From assembly GCA_016713175.1 (NCBI GenBank), contig JADJPQ010000002.1, positions 310,001 through 374,000 on the forward strand: a DNA stretch of 64,000 bases, given 5' to 3'. Made by a program: the position numbers and the translations under genes. Positions 60,901-64,000 of this stretch are shown piece after piece. Under the pieces are notes generated by a model. The model saw only the letters and a program-made list of their open reading frames with translations, searched no databases and was not told the origin of the DNA. Position 1 is the first letter of the stretch, and each line of letters begins with the position of its first letter. This DNA comes from Planctomycetota bacterium. GTDB taxonomy: Bacteria > Planctomycetota > UBA1135 > UBA2386.

Positions 60901-63900
60901 CCTCGATCTCGGCTGCGGTTCGGGTCTGTTGCTGGAGCCACTGGTTGCGGCCGGGTGCTCGGTCACCGGCATCGACGCCAGTGCGGCCGTGCTCGAGCAG
61001 CTTCGGACGCGACTCGAGAACGCCGGCCGACACGCGACGTTGGTCCATGGCCCGTTGCACGAACTCGACCGCCAGTTGCCGGCCGACGCGCGGTACGACC
61101 TGGTGATCCTGAACTCGGTCGCGCAGTACTTCGCCGACTTCGAGGCGCTGCTGACGGTGCTCGACCGTGCCGCCGCGTTGCTGCAGCCGGGTGGCGTGTT
61201 GTTCGTCGGCGATGTCCGGCTGCTGCCGCTGCACCGCGCGTTCTGCGCCAGCGTCGAACTCGCGCGCGCCGAGCCGACGGTGACCAGCGCCGAGTTGTTG
61301 CGGCGCATCGACGATCGGTGCCGCCGCGATCCCGAACTGCTGCTCGCGCCGGCGGCGTTCGCCGCGTTGGCCGCGTGCCACCCGGTGCTGACCGACGCCA
61401 GGATCGAACTGCATGCCCGGGCCGACGACGACGAACTGACGCGTTTCCGCGCCGATGTCACCTTGCTGGCAGGGACGGTGCCAGCACCGCTCGCCGTGAC
61501 CGCACTGATCGATGTCACGACAGCCGCTCTCGCGCACGCGATTGCCGCCGGCACACCGTTCACCGCAACCCTGATCGAACCGCGATCGCGCCCCTGGGTG
61601 GACCTGCTCGGCGCACTCGCGGACGAGCGCCTCGCCGGCGCCGATGCCACCGCCGCCCGTGCGTTCGTCCTCGGCAGGCAACGCGAACTGGCGAACGCGC
61701 CCACGGTCGCCGCGCTGCACGGCATGGCCGCGGCGGCCGGCGCTGGGTGGCTGCATTGTGCCCCGGCAGAACCGGGCATGATGATGATCGCATTCGCCGC
61801 ACCGGCAACGACGCCCGCGGCCCATCGCGACCCGGACTGGGATGCCGCGGCGTTCGCCCGGGCCCATGCCCATCTGGCCTCGACACCATTCCGCGGCGCG
61901 ATCACCCACGACTTCGTGCGGTCGCTGCAGGCGTCCCTGCGCGACGACCTGCCACCGGCGCTGATCCCAGGCACATTCGCGTTCGTCGCCGCGCTGCCAC
62001 GCACACCGGGCGGCAAGCTGCTTCGCCGGCAGTTGCCCGATCCCGGAGTCGCGATCGGCGCGACCCACGTGGCGCCGGCCGCCGGCACCCAGACCGTCGT
62101 CGCCGCGATCTTCGAGGAACTGCTGGGCCGCACCGGCATCGGCGCTGCCGACGACTTCTTCGCGCTCGGTGGCCATTCGCTGCTCGCCGCCCGTCTGTGC
62201 GCCCGTCTGCACGAACGACTGCACATCGCGCTGCCGCTGCGCGCCGTGTTCGCCACCCCCACGGTCGCGGGCATCGCCGCGGCCTGCGCCACCGCGACCA
62301 CGACCAGGGCGACCACGGTTGCACCGGTGCCGGCCGACGCCGCGCGCCTGCTGACCCTGGCGCAGGAACGACTGTGGTTCCTGCATCGCCTCGAGCCCGA
62401 GTCCCCGGCCTGGCACCTTGCCGGCCGCATCGAGTTCGCCACGGCGCTCCCGCCCGCACTGCTGCAGCGCGCGCTCGAACGACTCGTCGAGCGCCACGAA
62501 CCGCTGCGTTGCAGCATCGATCCGACGACCGCGCCGCCGACGCTGCGCGACGCCGGGCCACCGCGCATCGAGATCGCCGCCGATACCGCGGCCCTGGCCG
62601 CGGCGCTGCCGGCGTTCGTCCGGAAGCCGTTCGACCTGGCACGGCAGACCCCGCTGCGGGCGCTGGCAGCGCACGCCGAGGACCACACCACGCTGCTGCT
62701 GGTGCTGCACCATCTGGCCGCCGACGGGCTGTCGCTGGCGGTGCTCGCGCGCGATCTGGCCGAACTGCTGACCGCGCTGGCCGAGGACCGCCCGCCGGAG
62801 ATGCCCGAGTTGTCGTTCCCGCTGTCGGCGTGGGCAGCGCACGAACGCACCGCCGAGGTCACGGCCCGACGCCAGCGGCAACTGGAGTTCTGGCGCCCGC
62901 GCCTGCTGGCCGCACCGGTTGCGCTCGACCTGCCGGTCGATCACGCCGACCGCGCGCTGCCGGTCTGGGCCGGAGAACGCCTGGCCGAACCGCTGCCCGG
63001 CGACCTGTGGGCGCAGGCGCAGGCATTTGCCGCGACCCGGCACTGCACGCCGCTGCACGTGTTCGGGGCTGCCTTCGCCGTGTTGGCGCGACGCCTGCTC
63101 GGCGCGGACGACGTCGTGTTCGGCCTGGTCACCGCGGGGCGCACGCGGTCCGACCTGGAACACCTGGTCGGCTGCTTCGTCAACCTGCTGCCGGTCCATC
63201 TGCAGGTCCGCGCGCTGGCGACGTTCGCCGAGGTTGTCGACGACGTGAAGCGCCGGGCCGTCGAAGCGCTCGACCACGGCGAGGTGCCGTTCGCGACCCT
63301 GGTCGATCTGCGCGACCCACCACGAGATCTGCGCCGACCACCGCTGGTGCAGGTGTCGCTCGAATTCCTCGACCTGCCGGTGATGCCGGCCCGCGTTCTC
63401 GGCGCGCCGCTGTCGGTGGTCGAGGAGCCGACCGGGGCCAGCAAGTTCGAGTGGACGATCCGGATCGTCACGCGACCGACACCCCGGGTCGAACTCGAAT
63501 GGCGCACGGGACGGTTGCAGCGCACCACGGTCACACGCTGGTGGCAGGCGTTGCTGGCCGCGCTGCGCGCCGGCCTGACCGAACCGCACCGCGACATCGC
63601 CGCGCTGACGCACGACCTGGTCACCGCCGCGGACCGCGACGCCCAGTTCCGCGCCGGCACCGGGCCTCGCACCAGGATTGCCGGACCGGCGCTGCACGAA
63701 CGGATCCTGGCCGCCGCGGCCCGAACGCCCGACGCCATCGCCCTGACCACGGCCGACGCCACGCGTTCGTTTGCCTGGTTGCACGCACGCTCGCTCGCCT
63801 TTGCCGAGTTGCTGCGCGCGCACGGCCTCGGCCGCGGCGATGTCATCGCCATCGATCTGGGCCGCGGCTTCGACCTGCTGCCGGCGCTGCTGGGCACGAT

Positions 63901-64000
63901 GGCCGCCGGCGCCGCCTGGTTGCCGCTCGAGGCCAACGATCCTCCGGCGCGCCACCGACAACTCGTCCGTATCGCGCGAACCCGGGCCTGGCTCGCGGAA
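57938..64000 (+). CDS. non-ribosomal peptide synthetase, C-A(MT)-PCP-C-A..., 3' end missing
   Basis: At least 2021 residues, open at the right edge, start coupled to the AT-less PKS by ATGA. C1: HHVAVDG near 168. A1 (about 490-930): FTSGSTGEPKG near 631, YGPTETT, YRTGDRV, KIAGHRVEPEE; a class I methyltransferase (VLDLGCGSGLLL near 988-999) is inserted before the C-terminal A subdomain, which resumes with LPRTPGGKLLRR. PCP: GGHSLLA near 1411. C2: HHLAADG near 1591. A second A domain begins near 1921. By hand alignment the A1 code reads D-I-L-A-L-G-V-V-W, nearest to the glycine code I recall (D-I-L-Q-L-G-L-I-W). An inserted MT in this place is usually an N-methyltransferase, so sarcosine is a reasonable guess. 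Confidence 0.95.

Overview
This is a high-GC, gene-dense bacterial chromosome segment. It most resembles an uncultured Planctomycetota genome. The main taxonomic markers are a cytochrome/DUF1549-DUF1553 gene followed by a DUF1501 gene (a pair typical of Planctomycetes and Verrucomicrobia), a second planctomycete-type cytochrome protein, a large PknB-type kinase and many secreted proteins of unknown function whose signal peptides end in AAQ or similar. lpxK, an lpxL-like acyltransferase and a porin show that the cell has an LPS-bearing outer membrane. The phylum is an inference. I found no rRNA, tRNA, CRISPR array or insertion sequence.

Regions. 1-6.8 kb: a left-truncated DUF6519/beta-helix protein and secreted proteins, including an alpha-toroid (squalene-cyclase-like) protein. 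7.0-10.3 kb (minus): a four-gene coupled operon of ApbE flavinyltransferase, outer-membrane porin, secreted FMN-binding protein and a small His-rich membrane protein, which looks like a periplasmic flavin electron-transfer module. 10.4-13.0 kb: a membrane protein and an archaemetzincin-type lipoprotein protease. 13.1-15.9 kb (minus): fabD-lpxK-lpxL-like. 16-25.4 kb: secreted proteins, a pilus-type protein, cysS and a kinase/ATPase/TPR regulator. 25.5-33.9 kb: a carboxypeptidase-regulatory-repeat protein and the DUF1549/DUF1553, DUF1501 and cytochrome genes; the first two of these are broken by a dense cluster of frame changes. 33.9-40.6 kb: small membrane proteins, aldehyde dehydrogenase, deoC, a jacalin-like secreted protein and an actin-like ATPase with a coiled-coil partner. 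43.2-46.5 kb: gene remnants, a secreted protein and a probable toxin/immunity pair.

The most interesting region is 40.7-64.0 kb, a hybrid polyketide/non-ribosomal-peptide cluster. A minus-strand pair encodes an acyl-activating AMP ligase and a type II thioesterase. A plus-strand operon encodes a TauD-like iron dioxygenase, a FcoT-type hotdog thioesterase, a fully reducing PKS that begins with an ACP, an AT-less KS-KR-ACP PKS, and an NRPS (C-A[MT]-PCP-C-A...) that runs off the right edge. The dioxygenase and hotdog protein closely resemble the Rv0097/ScoE and Rv0098(FcoT)/ScoD pair that installs the isonitrile group in actinobacterial isonitrile lipopeptides. The dioxygenase also keeps the spacing of the ScoE iron- and substrate-binding residues as I remember them. 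My reading is a candidate isonitrile polyketide-peptide pathway in a planctomycete, differing from the known clusters because the isonitrile acyl unit would be passed into a PKS line.

Most adjacent genes within operons overlap by 4 bp (ATGA or GTGA), so start sites are usually well fixed.
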